A program made the translations under genes and the position numbers. From Rhizobium sp. (GTDB taxonomy: Bacteria; Pseudomonadota; Alphaproteobacteria; Rhizobiales; Rhizobiaceae): a stretch of 64,000 bases of DNA. Numbering within the stretch: position 1 is the first letter of the stretch; every line of letters starts with the position of its first letter. Under the pieces are notes generated by a model. That model searched no databases. It was not told the DNA's origin and worked only from the letters and a program-made list of their open reading frames with translations. The stretch lies in contig JAHHDR010000030.1 of assembly GCA_019739215.1 (NCBI GenBank), positions 1 through 64,000 on the forward strand. Direction: 5' to 3'. Shown here piece by piece: positions 19,054 to 28,849 of the stretch.

Positions 19054-19743
19054 ATGCCTGGTTTTGACCTGATCCTCTTTGACTGCGACGGCGTGCTCGT
19101 CGATTCCGAAATCATCGCCGCCGAAGTCGAATCCAAGCTGCTGCGCGATGCGGGCTTCGATATCACCGCCGAGGACATGTGCATCCGCTTTGCCGGAATG
19201 GACTGGAAGAGCATCCTGCTGACCATCGAGCAGGAATCCGACATTCCGGTCTCCGCGCAGCTTCTGGACAAGTCGGAAAAGCTGCTCGACGCGACGCTGA
19301 ACAAGCGCGTGAAGATGATCGAGGGCGTGCGCTATGCGCTGGCCAAGATCACGGAGCCGCGCTGCATCTGCTCGAATTCATCGTCGCATCGTCTCGACCT
19401 GATGCTGACGAAGGTCGGGCTGAAACCCTATTTCGAGGGCCATATCTATTCGGCCAAGGATCTCGGACCGGACCGCACCAAGCCGCGCCCGGACATCTAT
19501 TTCCATGGCGCCAAGCAGTTCGGCGCCGATCCGTCGCGCTGCCTCGTCGTCGAGGATTCGGTCCATGGCGTGCACGCGGCGCGCGCTGCGGGGATGCGGG
19601 TCATCGGCTTCACAGGCGGCAGCCATACCTATCCCACCCACGCCGACCGCCTGACCGATGCCGGAGCCGAGACGGTGATCGCGCGCATGGTGGAATTGCC
19701 GCAGATGGTGGATGCGCTGAGAAGCTTCAAGGAACTGGTGTAG
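19054..19743 (+). CDS. HAD superfamily (subfamily IA) hydrolase
   Basis: A 229-residue phosphatase-like enzyme. Motif I FDCDGVLVDSE holds the nucleophile Asp and acid/base Asp; motif II is CSNSSSH near residue 108; motif III/IV is KPRPDIYFHGAK then VVEDSVHGVHAARAAGM near 168. This resembles the beta-phosphoglucomutase/sugar-phosphatase branch. The ATG at 19054 begins directly at the fold; no strong ribosome site is seen. Likely acts on a small phosphorylated metabolite; substrate not identifiable. Confidence 0.88.
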   Translation: MPGFDLILFDCDGVLVDSEIIAAEVESKLLRDAGFDITAEDMCIRFAGMDWKSILLTIEQESDIPVSAQLLDKSEKLLDATLNKRVKMIEGVRYALAKITEPRCICSNSSSHRLDLMLTKVGLKPYFEGHIYSAKDLGPDRTKPRPDIYFHGAKQFGADPSRCLVVEDSVHGVHAARAAGMRVIGFTGGSHTYPTHADRLTDAGAETVIARMVELPQMVDALRSFKELV

Positions 19744-19769
19744 CGGCCGCCGGGCGGCGCGCTTTCGGC

Positions 19770-20351
19770 TCACCGCGTGTTGTAGGGACCCTCGTCGATC
19801 CCTGCGAACAGCCGTGTCATGCCGCCGGCCGTGGTCAGCACCACATTGTCCTTCGTGTAGATGAATTGGGCGCTGCCCTGACCGGGCGGAATTGTGACCT
19901 GGAACTTCTCGAGCTCGGAATAAAGCGTGCTGTCGCCATCGGTGGCGGCGACGCGGATCGGCAGCGTATAGGTTCCATCCTTGCCCGACGGGCCCGTGAT
20001 GACGCGGCCGCGCACGACCACGGTGACGACCAGGCCTTCCGCAGAACGGCGGCATTGCCGCGTCGTCGCGTCGAGCGTGGCCTGGATCACGAGCTTGTTC
20101 GGATCTGCGAGACCCTGCACGTCCTTCTTCACGCCACGGCCATATTCGCGGTAAACCGCAGTGCCTTCGCGGAGATAGACCTGCGGGCACGCGCCCTGCA
20201 TGACCACGATGTTGGGATCGTTGCCGGCGGTGTCGCTCGGCTGGTCCTTCTTCACGCTCGACAACATGCCACCGGTGTCGGTGGAGCTGCAGGCGGCGAG
20301 TCCGGCCAGCAGTCCAAGCGCGACTATCTTCTTAACAACACTGCCAGACAC
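19770..20351 (-). CDS. Lipoprotein, conserved hypothetical
   Basis: About 193 residues. The N-terminus is a lipoprotein signal (basic start, VALGLLAGLAAC) with the acylated Cys about 18 residues in. The mature chain has GACPQVYLREGTAVYREY and a later stretch of beta strands (LVIQATLDATTRQCRR, VVVRGRVITGP). GTG at 20351 is proposed, with GGGG a few bases upstream; the frame runs open to 20411. Similar lipoproteins are common in rhizobia but unnamed. Converges on the HAD gene. A minus-strand terminator-like hairpin lies 145 bases upstream of its start. Confidence 0.7.
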   Translation of the reverse strand: MSGSVVKKIVALGLLAGLAACSSTDTGGMLSSVKKDQPSDTAGNDPNIVVMQGACPQVYLREGTAVYREYGRGVKKDVQGLADPNKLVIQATLDATTRQCRRSAEGLVVTVVVRGRVITGPSGKDGTYTLPIRVAATDGDSTLYSELEKFQVTIPPGQGSAQFIYTKDNVVLTTAGGMTRLFAGIDEGPYNTR

Positions 20352-20495
20352 GTCCACGCCACCCCATCGTCTAGGCTGCCACTCGTTTCGAGACACAGCA
20401 ATCAGTCGCAATTTCAGGCCTTTTCATGGCCAAGGTGATCGGTCTATATCAGCCGCGAAACAAAAAATCGACTGAGCCGCTGAATTATTCAAGCC

Positions 20496-20516
20496 AAAAA
20501 AACCCGGCGTTCCGGG
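20496..20516 (-). terminator. Minus-strand intrinsic terminator with no gene before it
   Basis: Read on the minus strand, a 5-bp GC stem (CCCGG-AACG-CCGGG) is followed at once by seven T. This is a good factor-independent terminator shape. No minus-strand protein gene lies upstream: thrC starts on the plus strand at 20594. It could end a small RNA made antisense to the thrC leader, or act as an attenuator ahead of the lipoprotein gene at 20351. Confidence 0.5.
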
Positions 20517-20593
20517 CGCAATCCGGATAGGACCCGGGGAGCGTTGTTGCTAGAACAGCCGGCGACAGGAAACACGCTTTTCGAGGATGTGAC

Positions 20594-21997
20594 GTGCGCT
20601 ATGTTTCGACGCGGGGCGAAGCCCCGGAACTGGGCTTCTCCGATGCATTGCTGACCGGGCTCGCCCGCGACGGCGGCCTCTACGTGCCGAAGGAAATGGC
20701 CGCATTTCTCCCGGAAGGACATCCGTGCGTTGCGCGGCAAGAGCTACCAGGAGATCGCGCTGGCCGTGCTGACGCCGTTCGCCGGCAAGGGACATCGCCG
20801 TCGAGGACCTCAAGGCGATGATCGACGCCGCCTACGCGACGTTTCAAGCACCCTGCCGTGGCGCCCTTGGGTGCAGAGCGGGGCGAACTCCTTCATCCTC
20901 GAGCTCTTCCATGGCACGACGCTGGCGTTCAAGGACGTGGCGATGCAATTGCTGGCGCGGCTCATGGATCATGCGCTGGCCGCCCGCGGCGATCGCGCGA
21001 CAATCGTGGGCGCCACCTCCGGCGACACCGGCGGCGCTGCGATCGACGCCTTCGGCGGCCGGGAACGCACCGATCTCTTCATCTTCTTCCCGCATGAGAA
21101 GGTCCTCCCCGGTCCAGCAGCGCCAGATGACGACGACCGCGCACACCAATGTTCATGCGGTCGCCATCCGGGGCACGTTCGACGACTGCCAGAAACCTCG
21201 TCAAGGCGATGTTCAACGACCACGGCTTCCGCGACAGGATGCAACTCGCCGGCGTCAACTCGATCAACTGGGCGCGGATCATGGCCCAGATCGTCTATTA
21301 TTTCACGGCCGCGATTTCGCTGGGCGGACCTGACCGCAAGGTGTCCTTCACGGTGCCGACCGGCAATTTCGGCGATATTTTCGCCGGCTATGCGGCCAAG
21401 CGCATGGGCCTGCCGATCGGCAAGCTGGTGGTCGCCACCAACGAAAACGACATCATGGCCAGGACGCTGAAGACCGGGCGATACGAGATGAAGGGCGTCA
21501 AGGCGACGATGTCGCCGTCGATGGATATCCAGATCTCGTCCAACTTCGAGCGCCTGCTTTTCGAGGCCTATGACCGTGACCCGCAGAAGGTCCGTTCGGC
21601 CATGGACGGCCTCAAGCAATCCGGCGCCTTCGAGATCGAAAAGCATGCGATGAAGGCGATCGCCAAGGACTTCCGCGCGGGTCGCGTGAGCGAAAAACAG
21701 GTCGCCAAGACAATCAAGGACACGCTTTCCCAGACCGGATACCTGCTCGATCCGCATACCGCCGTGGGCGTTTTCACTGCGAAAAAGTTCGAGAAATCCA
21801 GCGCTCCCATGGTGACGCTCGCCACCGCGCACCCGGCAAAATTCCCCTTGGCAGTAAAAACCGCTTGCGGTATTGATCCAGCCTTGCCATCGTGGCTGGA
21901 CGGACTGATGCACAGGGAGGAGCGCTTCGAAGTGCTGGATGCGGACATAAAGACGGTGGAAGAGTTCATCGCCCAGCGTGCCCGGATCGGGAACTGA
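20594..21997 (+). CDS. thrC: Threonine synthase (frameshifted as read)
   Basis: PLP enzyme converting O-phosphohomoserine to threonine. The N-terminus VRYVSTRGEAPELGFSDALL and the PLP-lysine region LFHGTTLAFKDVAMQLLARLM identify it. The chain continues with VGATSGDTGGAAI and TNVHAVAIRGTFDDCQ to ARIGN. Total ~466 residues, normal. Extra bases near 20695, 20785, 20845, 20868, 21105 and 21195 shift the frame; removing them restores one continuous protein. From ~21200 on the frame is clean. GTG start at 20594 with GAGG upstream. It precedes an M16 peptidase gene by 21 bases, a rhizobial gene order. thrB lies separately at 34.8 kb. Confidence 0.92.
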
Positions 21998-22018
21998 CGC
22001 GGCGCCTTTTTAGAAGCG

Positions 22019-23320
22019 ATGAATGTTGAAGTAACCAGACTCCCCTCGGGGCTCACCGTCGTCACCGAAACCATGCCGCATCTGGAGAGCGTCGCTCTCG
22101 GCGTATGGGTGAAGTCCGGCTCCCGCAACGAGGCCGAGAACGAGCACGGGATCGCTCATCTTCTCGAGCACATGGCCTTCAAGGGCACAGCGCGCCGGTC
22201 GGCGCGCGACATTGCCGAGCAGATCGAGAATGTCGGCGGCGAAGTCAACGCCGCGACCTCGACGGAATCCACGTCCTACTATGCCCGCGTACTGCGGGAC
22301 GACATGCCGCTCGCGGTTGACATTCTCGCCGACATCCTGATTGAATCGGCCTTCGAGAAGGAAGAACTGGAGCGCGAGAAGCACGTCATCCTGCAGGAAA
22401 TCGGCGCTGCCAACGACACGCCCGACGACATCGTCTTCGACAAGTTCTCGGAAGCCGCCTATTTCCGCCAGACCATCGGCCGCCCGATCCTCGGCACGCC
22501 GGAATCGGTGATGAGCTTCGAGCCCTCCCAGATCCGCAACTACCTGTCGCGCAACTATCTTACCGAGCGGATGTATGTCGTGGCCGCCGGTGCGGTCGCG
22601 CATGACGAATTCGTCCGCGAGGTCGAGAAGCGCTTTGCCGGACTCCCCACCCATTCGGCCGAACCGCAGATCATGGAGCCGGCCCGCTATATCGGCGGCA
22701 GCGTGCGCGAAGCCCGCGACCTGATGGATGCCCAGGTGCTGATCGGCTTCGAAGGCAAGGCCTATCACGCACGCGATTTCTACTGTTCGCAGATCCTCGC
22801 CAACGTGCTGGGCGGCGGCATGTCGTCGCGGCTCTTCCAGGAAGTGCGCGAGTTCCGCGGCCTTTGCTATTCCGTCTATGCATTCCACTGGGGTTTTTCG
22901 GATACCGGGATCTTCGGCGTCCACGCCGCGACCGGCGGCGAGAACCTGCCGGAACTGATGCCCGTGATCATCGACGAACTCCGCAAGTCCTCCGACCGTA
23001 TCCATCAGGAGGAGATCGATCGCGCCCGCGCCCAGATCCGTGCGCAGCTCCTGATGGGCCAGGAGAGCCCCGCTGCCCGCGCCGGCCAGATCGCGCGCCA
23101 GATGATGCTGTACGGGCGGCCGATCTCCAACTCGGAACTGATGGACCGCTTGTCCGGGATCACCACCGATCGCCTGACCGATCTCGCCGGCCGCCTGTTC
23201 TTCAACACCGCACCGACGCTTTCCGCCATCGGGCCGGTTGACGAACTGGCCTCGATGGACGAAATTTCCCAGCTGCTGAACAGCAGCACCGCACCGGGAC
23301 ACAAGACCGCGGCCGAATAG
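22019..23320 (+). CDS. M16 family zinc metallopeptidase (processing-peptidase-like)
   Basis: A 433-residue protein with the inverted zinc motif HLLEH near residue 46 and the third ligand in EREKHVILQEI about 70 residues later. This is the single-domain-pair form of alphaproteobacteria, related to the mitochondrial processing peptidase beta subunit. The C-terminal half has the GGGMSSRLFQEVREFRGL segment. It starts 21 bases after thrC and is likely co-transcribed. Cytoplasmic; probably degrades or trims small peptides. Confidence 0.92.
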   Translation: MNVEVTRLPSGLTVVTETMPHLESVALGVWVKSGSRNEAENEHGIAHLLEHMAFKGTARRSARDIAEQIENVGGEVNAATSTESTSYYARVLRDDMPLAVDILADILIESAFEKEELEREKHVILQEIGAANDTPDDIVFDKFSEAAYFRQTIGRPILGTPESVMSFEPSQIRNYLSRNYLTERMYVVAAGAVAHDEFVREVEKRFAGLPTHSAEPQIMEPARYIGGSVREARDLMDAQVLIGFEGKAYHARDFYCSQILANVLGGGMSSRLFQEVREFRGLCYSVYAFHWGFSDTGIFGVHAATGGENLPELMPVIIDELRKSSDRIHQEEIDRARAQIRAQLLMGQESPAARAGQIARQMMLYGRPISNSELMDRLSGITTDRLTDLAGRLFFNTAPTLSAIGPVDELASMDEISQLLNSSTAPGHKTAAE

Positions 23321-23342
23321 GACCGATATCCAGGCGACATCA

Positions 23343-23954
23343 ATGGCAAGATCAGTCTTCGGTTTCTTGTCGAGGCCCGGAATGTCGGAGGAGGTGTCGG
23401 GTGCCGACCATTTCCTCCGCCTGCCGCGCAACACCGATTATCGCGCCTGGTACAAGCTTCGCAGCGAAAGCCGCGCCTTCCTCGAGAAATGGGAGCCAAG
23501 CTGGGATTCGGACGCCCTGACCGAAAGCAGCTTTCGCGCCCGCGTCATCCGTTCGGCCCAGGAATTTGCGTCCGGCGTTGCCATACCGCTGTTTCTCTTC
23601 TGCCGGAAGGATCACGAACTGGTCGGCGGGCTCACGATCGGCCATGTGCGCCGCGGCGCGGCGCAATCCTGCATGATCGGCTACTGGATGGGCGAGCGCC
23701 ATGCCGGGCACGGCCACATGACCGCGGGACTGGATCTGGCGATCGGCTACATCTTCGGCCAACTCGCCTTGCACAGGATCGAGGCAGCCTGTATTCCGGA
23801 AAACGACCGTTCCATCCGACTGCTTGAAAAAGCCGGATTTCAGCGTGAAGGCTATATGAAAGAATATTTGAAGATCAGGGGGGAGTGGCGCGATCACCTG
23901 CTCTATGCCCTGGTCTCCAGCGATTTCAACAAGAGCGGGAAGCCAATCGTCTGA
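23343..23954 (+). CDS. GNAT N-acetyltransferase, RimJ-like
   Basis: A 203-residue acetyltransferase. The acetyl-CoA-binding region is IGYWMGERHAGHGHMTAGL near residue 118, followed by HRIEAACIPENDRSIRLLEKAGF, the hallmark of the RimJ/RimL group. Substrates are probably protein N-termini such as ribosomal proteins, or a small amine. It lies 22 bases after the M16 gene and its TGA overlaps the next ATG (TGATG), so thrC, the peptidase, this gene and the following c-di-GMP protein form one operon. Confidence 0.88.
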   Translation: MARSVFGFLSRPGMSEEVSGADHFLRLPRNTDYRAWYKLRSESRAFLEKWEPSWDSDALTESSFRARVIRSAQEFASGVAIPLFLFCRKDHELVGGLTIGHVRRGAAQSCMIGYWMGERHAGHGHMTAGLDLAIGYIFGQLALHRIEAACIPENDRSIRLLEKAGFQREGYMKEYLKIRGEWRDHLLYALVSSDFNKSGKPIV

Positions 23955-26866
23955 TGCTGAATACGAGGGAGCAGCAAGCCTCCGGCCGGGGCCGGGTTGG
24001 CGCATGTCTTGGCATGCTGCTTCTTGTCATCCTGGTGCTGCTGCCGGTGCAGGCGATGGCGCTAGAAGCGGTCAAGATATCGCGCGAGGACAAAGCGCTC
24101 GACCTGACGAAGGTCGTCGAGCTCTACAGCAACCAGGGCGAGGCTTTCCAGGTTTCCACCGCAGCCGGCACCGACGGAATCGTGCGCCGCATTGAGGTGA
24201 GAGCCAGTTCCGACAGACATGCCGGAGACTGGGCCGTGTTCGCGCTCGCCAATGTCTCGGACGAGCAGCTCGAGCGCCTGATCGTCGCGCCGCACTATCG
24301 GCTCGTGAACTCCAAGATCCTCTGGCCGGACCTTGGCTCCGACCGCATCGTCGCCATCACGCCGAGCGAGGGCTTTGCGCTGGACCGCGAGCCGTCGAAC
24401 GATGCCGACGTGTTCTCGATCACGCTGAACCCCGGCGCCGTCATCACCTTCGTGGCAGAGGTCACGTCCCCGCAATTGCCGCAGCTCTATCTCTGGGAAC
24501 CGGAAGCCTACAAGGATACGGTCAACGCATTCACGCTCTATCGCGGCATCGTGCTGGGGATCGCCGGGCTTCTGGCCGTGTTCCTGACCAATCTCTTCGT
24601 CATCAAGGGCACGTCGATGCTGCCCGCGACGGCTGCGCTCGCCTGGGCGGTCCTGGCCTATGTCTGTGTCGATTTCGGCTTTCTCGAACAGCTTTTCGGC
24701 CGCAATGCGCTCGATGAACAGATCTGGCGCTCGGGCGCGGAGGTGGCGCTCGCATCCAGCCTCGTCATCTTCCTGTTCACCTATCTCAACCTCAGCCGCT
24801 GGCACGCCAATCTCGCCTATGCCACGCTCGCCTGGGTGCTGGGTCTGGGCACGCTGTTCGGCGTGGCGATCTACGACCCCTCCATCGCGTCCGGCATTGC
24901 CCGCATCTCCTTCGCACTGACTGCCCTTGTCGGCATCATGCTGATCGTGTTTCTCGGCTTCAATCGCTATGACCGCGCGATCCTGCTGATACCGTCCTGG
25001 CTCGTCATCATCGCCTGGATGCTGGCAGCGTGGCTTGCCATTACCGGCCAGCTCGACAATGATATCGTCCAGCCAGCGCTGGCGTTCGGCCTGGTGCTGA
25101 TCGTGCTGCTGATCGGCTTCACTGTGATGCAGCATGCCTTTGCCGGCGGCGCCTACCAGCAGGGACTGTTCTCCGATCTCGAGCGCCAGTCGCTGGCGCT
25201 CACCGGTTCTGGCGATACGATCTGGGATTGGGACGTCGGCCGCGACCGGGTGACGACCATCCCCGACATCGCCCTTAAACTCGGCGCCGTGCCCGGCGCA
25301 CTGCATGGTCCGGCCCGCAACTGGCTGCCCCGCCTGCACCCCGACGACCGGGACCGGTTCCGCGCGACGCTGGACATCCTGCTCGCCCAGAAGCGTGGCC
25401 GGCTCAATCACGATTTCCGGCTGCGTGCCGAGGACGGGCAGTATCACTGGCTTTCCATCCGCGCCCGGCCGGTGCTGGCGGGCAACGGCGAGATCAGCCG
25501 CTGCGTCGGGATCGTCGAGGACGTGACCGAACAGAAGAACATCGTCAATCGCCTGCTCAACGATGCGCTGAGCGACAACCTGACCGGATTGCCCAATCGC
25601 CAGCTCTTTCTCGACCGGCTAGGCGCGCTGCTGGCGCTCGCCGCCGCCGAGGAGAGGATGCGGCCCACGGTGCTGACGGTCGACATCGACCGCTACAAGC
25701 AGGTCAATGATTCCCTCGGAATTGCCGCCGGCGACAATATCCTGATCGCACTGACCCGCCGCCTGCGCCGCCTGCTCAAGCCGCAGGACACGCTCGGCCG
25801 GCTCTCGGGCGACGAATTCGGCATCATCCTCACCTCGGAGACCGATCCGGCGCGGATCGCAGATTTCGCCGACGCGGTCGCCAAGGCGATCTCCGTGCCG
25901 ATCAATTTCGCCAATGAAGAGTTCGTGCTCACCGCATCGATCGGCATCGTTTCCTGGACCGACCCGAACGTGAATGCCGAGGGACTGCTCAACGATGCGG
26001 AACTGGCGATGTATCGCGCCAAGAAATCCGGCGGTGATCGGGTCGAGCCGTTCCAGCCCTCCTTCCGCATGGCGGTGTCGGACCGGCTGCAACTGGAAAG
26101 CGACCTGCGGCGGGCGCTTGAGCGCCGCGAGATCTCGATGGTCTACCAGCCGATCGTCCGGCTGGACGATGCCGAGATCGCCGGGTTCGAGGCGCTGATG
26201 CGCTGGGATCACCCGCGCCGCGGCAACGTGCCACCGAGCGAGTTCATCCCGATCGCCGAAAGCTCGAACTTCATCTCGGAACTGGGCTTGTTCGCCATCG
26301 AGCGCGCCACCGCGGATCTGTCGATCTGGCTGGCGCAGATGGGCGACATTCCGTTCTTCATGTCTGTCAACGTGTCCAGCGCGCAGTTGATGAACTCCAA
26401 TCTCGCCGATGACGTCCGACGCGCGCTGGCCCATGCCGACTGCCCGCCCGACAGGCTGAAGCTGGAACTGACCGAAACCATCGTCATGGAGAACCCGGAA
26501 CAGTCGCGGCTGGTGCTTGAGAGCCTTCGCGACGCCGGCGTCAGCCTGGCGATCGACGATTTCGGCACCGGCTTTTCCTCGCTCGGCTACATCACCCGAT
26601 TCCCCTTCGACACGATCAAGATCGATAGGTCACTGGTTCGCGACCCCTCGGAGAAGCGCGACGTGCTGCTCCGTTCCATCGTGTCGATGGCCAACGAACT
26701 CGGCATGTCGCTGGTGGCGGAAGGCATCGAGACCGAGGAGGATGCCATCAAGCTCGGCGAAATGGGTTGCCAATACGGACAGAGCTTCTATTTCGGCCCG
26801 CCGATCGGCTCGGATTCGGTGCAGCGGTTGCTGCGCGAACGGTTTCCACTGCTGAAGCGGGGCTGA
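23954..26866 (+). CDS. 7TM-DISM receptor with PAS, GGDEF and EAL domains
   Basis: A 970-residue membrane c-di-GMP protein. Residues 1-36 are a signal peptide; ~38-190 a periplasmic DISMED2-like beta domain; ~195-410 seven membrane helices. Cytoplasmic parts follow: a PAS domain (~420-535, with WDWDVGRDR), a GGDEF domain (~550-705, signature LSGDEFG) and an EAL domain (~715-960, with FEALMRW, ELTETIVMENP, IDDFGTGFSSL, TIKIDRSLV and VAEGIE). Both catalytic sites look essentially intact; SGDEF is a tolerated variant. The external domain probably binds a carbohydrate-like ligand. TGATG overlap with the GNAT gene. Confidence 0.92.
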   Translation: MLNTREQQASGRGRVGACLGMLLLVILVLLPVQAMALEAVKISREDKALDLTKVVELYSNQGEAFQVSTAAGTDGIVRRIEVRASSDRHAGDWAVFALANVSDEQLERLIVAPHYRLVNSKILWPDLGSDRIVAITPSEGFALDREPSNDADVFSITLNPGAVITFVAEVTSPQLPQLYLWEPEAYKDTVNAFTLYRGIVLGIAGLLAVFLTNLFVIKGTSMLPATAALAWAVLAYVCVDFGFLEQLFGRNALDEQIWRSGAEVALASSLVIFLFTYLNLSRWHANLAYATLAWVLGLGTLFGVAIYDPSIASGIARISFALTALVGIMLIVFLGFNRYDRAILLIPSWLVIIAWMLAAWLAITGQLDNDIVQPALAFGLVLIVLLIGFTVMQHAFAGGAYQQGLFSDLERQSLALTGSGDTIWDWDVGRDRVTTIPDIALKLGAVPGALHGPARNWLPRLHPDDRDRFRATLDILLAQKRGRLNHDFRLRAEDGQYHWLSIRARPVLAGNGEISRCVGIVEDVTEQKNIVNRLLNDALSDNLTGLPNRQLFLDRLGALLALAAAEERMRPTVLTVDIDRYKQVNDSLGIAAGDNILIALTRRLRRLLKPQDTLGRLSGDEFGIILTSETDPARIADFADAVAKAISVPINFANEEFVLTASIGIVSWTDPNVNAEGLLNDAELAMYRAKKSGGDRVEPFQPSFRMAVSDRLQLESDLRRALERREISMVYQPIVRLDDAEIAGFEALMRWDHPRRGNVPPSEFIPIAESSNFISELGLFAIERATADLSIWLAQMGDIPFFMSVNVSSAQLMNSNLADDVRRALAHADCPPDRLKLELTETIVMENPEQSRLVLESLRDAGVSLAIDDFGTGFSSLGYITRFPFDTIKIDRSLVRDPSEKRDVLLRSIVSMANELGMSLVAEGIETEEDAIKLGEMGCQYGQSFYFGPPIGSDSVQRLLRERFPLLKRG

Positions 26867-26921
26867 CCTCCATGCAGATCCGAATGCTCATTGTCTGCCG
26901 CCCAGGCCACGGGATCGCATC

Positions 26922-28178
26922 ATGACGGGCATGCCGCAAACCAACTGGGCCAAAAGCTATGGCTACCATTTCCGGGACTGCACCGTTCCATCCAGCCTCG
27001 ACGAGGTGCGGTCGGTCGTGGCCGGGTCGGCACGGATCAAGGCGCTCGGCTCGCGCCATTCCTTCAATCCGATCGCCGATGGCGAGAAAGCCCTGATCCT
27101 CGACAGCTTGCCACTCGACCCGCGCCTGTCGGACGACCGCCGCAGTGCCTCGATCGCGGGGCATGCGACTTATGGCGACCTCTCGAGGTTCCTGGCGTCG
27201 CACGACCTCGCCGTCCACAACCTCGCTTCGCTGCCGCATATTTCCATTGCCGGAGCGATCGCCACCGCCACCCACGGTTCGGGCAGCGGCCACGGCAATC
27301 TCGCCACCGCTGTCTCTGCACTCGAGTTCGTCGCGGCCGACGGCAGCATCGTCAAAGTCCGGCGCGGCGACCCGGACTTCGAGGGCATGGTCGTGCATCT
27401 CGGCGTGCTCGGCATCGTCACCCGCGTGACGCTTGACGTCCTGCCTGCCTTCGAGATCACCCAGACGGTCTACGAGGGTCTCACGACACGGTCGCTCTGC
27501 GATAATCTCGACGCCATCCTGGATGGCGGCTACAGCGTCAGCGCATTCACCACCTGGCGGGACGACAGCGCGCAGATCTGGGTCAAGGACACGCCCTCGA
27601 TCGAGCCGGTCCCCGGCACGCTGCATGGAGCGACGCGCGCCACGCTCAAGCGTCATCCGATTTTGGGCATGGACCCCGTCAATGCCACCGACCAGTTCTC
27701 GGTGGCCGGCGCGTGGTCGGATCGCCTCCCGCATTTCAAGATGGGGTTCACGCCAAGCAATGGCGATGAGATCCAGTCGGAATTCCATGTTCCGCGTCGC
27801 CATGGCGCTGCTGCGATTTTGGCATTGGCGAAGATCCGCGACCAGTTGGCACCGATGGTGCAGGTCAACGAGTTTCGCGCGGTGGCCGCCGACGACCTGT
27901 GGATGAGCCCGCAATATGAACGCGACACGCTGTCACTGCATTTCACGTGGTTGCCCGATGAAGCCGGCGTGAAGGCTGCCGTCCACCATGTCGAGGAGGC
28001 GCTTGCGCCTTTCGAACCCCTGCCCCACTGGGGCAAGGTGTTCTCGCCCGCCCCTGTCGGCGCGCACTATGCGAAACTGGCGCAGTTTGAGCAATTGCGA
28101 CGCCGGCTGGATCCGACGGGCAAATTCTCGAATCCCTGGATCGAGGAGATTGTGTTCGGCAGGGCAGCCGTGACCTGA
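26922..28178 (+). CDS. FAD-linked alditol/xylitol oxidase-like protein
   Basis: A 418-residue flavoprotein of the vanillyl-alcohol-oxidase family. The N-terminal FAD domain shows GSRHSFNPIADG near residue 45; the His of RHSFN is the covalent FAD site in alditol oxidase. ATATHGSGSGHGNLATAV near 113 is the second FAD motif. The C-terminal ALO-type domain carries PHWGKVF near 367, the conserved substrate-site motif. It probably oxidises a polyol (xylitol, sorbitol) or an aldonolactone with release of hydrogen peroxide. Single gene downstream of the c-di-GMP operon. Confidence 0.85.
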   Translation: MTGMPQTNWAKSYGYHFRDCTVPSSLDEVRSVVAGSARIKALGSRHSFNPIADGEKALILDSLPLDPRLSDDRRSASIAGHATYGDLSRFLASHDLAVHNLASLPHISIAGAIATATHGSGSGHGNLATAVSALEFVAADGSIVKVRRGDPDFEGMVVHLGVLGIVTRVTLDVLPAFEITQTVYEGLTTRSLCDNLDAILDGGYSVSAFTTWRDDSAQIWVKDTPSIEPVPGTLHGATRATLKRHPILGMDPVNATDQFSVAGAWSDRLPHFKMGFTPSNGDEIQSEFHVPRRHGAAAILALAKIRDQLAPMVQVNEFRAVAADDLWMSPQYERDTLSLHFTWLPDEAGVKAAVHHVEEALAPFEPLPHWGKVFSPAPVGAHYAKLAQFEQLRRRLDPTGKFSNPWIEEIVFGRAAVT

Positions 28179-28200
28179 CTGCCCTACGCACCTGATCGCG

Positions 28201-28683
28201 CTACGCGATGGCGACGATCTCGAGTTCCTGCTCACCAAGGGTCGCAAGGTCTCCCACGGCCTTGCCCATCAGAGCACGCGCCACCGGTGAAACGAAGGAA
28301 ATCGACCCCGCCTTGGGGTCCGCCTCGTCTTCCCCGACGATACGATAGGTCTGGACGCGACCATCGTCGCGGGCGAACGTCACCGTGCTGCCGAAGGCGA
28401 CAGTCCCGGCTGACCCGGGATCCGGGATCACCTGCGCGGTGCTGACCCGCTCGGAGAGATAGCGCGCATCACGCAAGGGTATGGCCGCCTGGCGCCGGCG
28501 CTCATTGACGTCCTCGACGAGGCTTGCCTCTTCATAGGCCGCACGCGCCTCCTCAAGTTGACGTTCGAGCAGTTTCAAACCCGCGGCCGTGACGAGGTTG
28601 GGGTGTGGAGAAATCTCGCGGTCGGGAAGCAGGGTTTCCGACGCGGTCTCGGCACTCTCCTCCTTCATGAAGGCAACGCTCAA
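28201..28683 (-). CDS. GreA/GreB-family transcript-cleavage factor homologue
   Basis: A 160-residue protein with the Gre layout: an N-terminal coiled coil (VTAAGLKLLERQLEEARAAYEEA) and a C-terminal FKBP-like domain (VAFGSTVTFARDDGRVQTY, ISFVSPVARALMGKAVGD). Gre factors insert the coiled coil into the RNA polymerase secondary channel. The coiled-coil tip reads EDVNERRRQAA; whether it keeps the two acidic catalytic residues is unclear, so it may be a Rnk- or Gfh-like modulator. TTG start at 28683 has GGAG upstream; ATG at 28668 is an alternative. Converges on the alditol-oxidase gene. Confidence 0.82.
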   Translation of the reverse strand: MSVAFMKEESAETASETLLPDREISPHPNLVTAAGLKLLERQLEEARAAYEEASLVEDVNERRRQAAIPLRDARYLSERVSTAQVIPDPGSAGTVAFGSTVTFARDDGRVQTYRIVGEDEADPKAGSISFVSPVARALMGKAVGDLATLGEQELEIVAIA

Positions 28684-28849
28684 TCTGTAACTCCGTTCAT
28701 TGTCTGCGCAACGCGCATGTATCGCACGGACCCGCTGCTTCTGGAAGTGCGCAACGAGGGCGGCAGGAACGGGCAGCGCTCCGGGGTAAGCCCCCGTCCA
28801 TCAGGTGCATGTCGGCGAAGTGGAGCCAGGCACGCGGCCGCTCCGTCGT

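Noticed and set aside
20594-21200. thrC as a decaying pseudogene
   Set aside because: All shifts are single extra bases, and the protein between them is fully conserved. Threonine synthase is normally needed, and thrB is intact.
24062-25447. A 461-residue minus-strand frame over the 7TM c-di-GMP receptor
   Set aside because: Charged, low-complexity product antisense to a clearly conserved multidomain gene.
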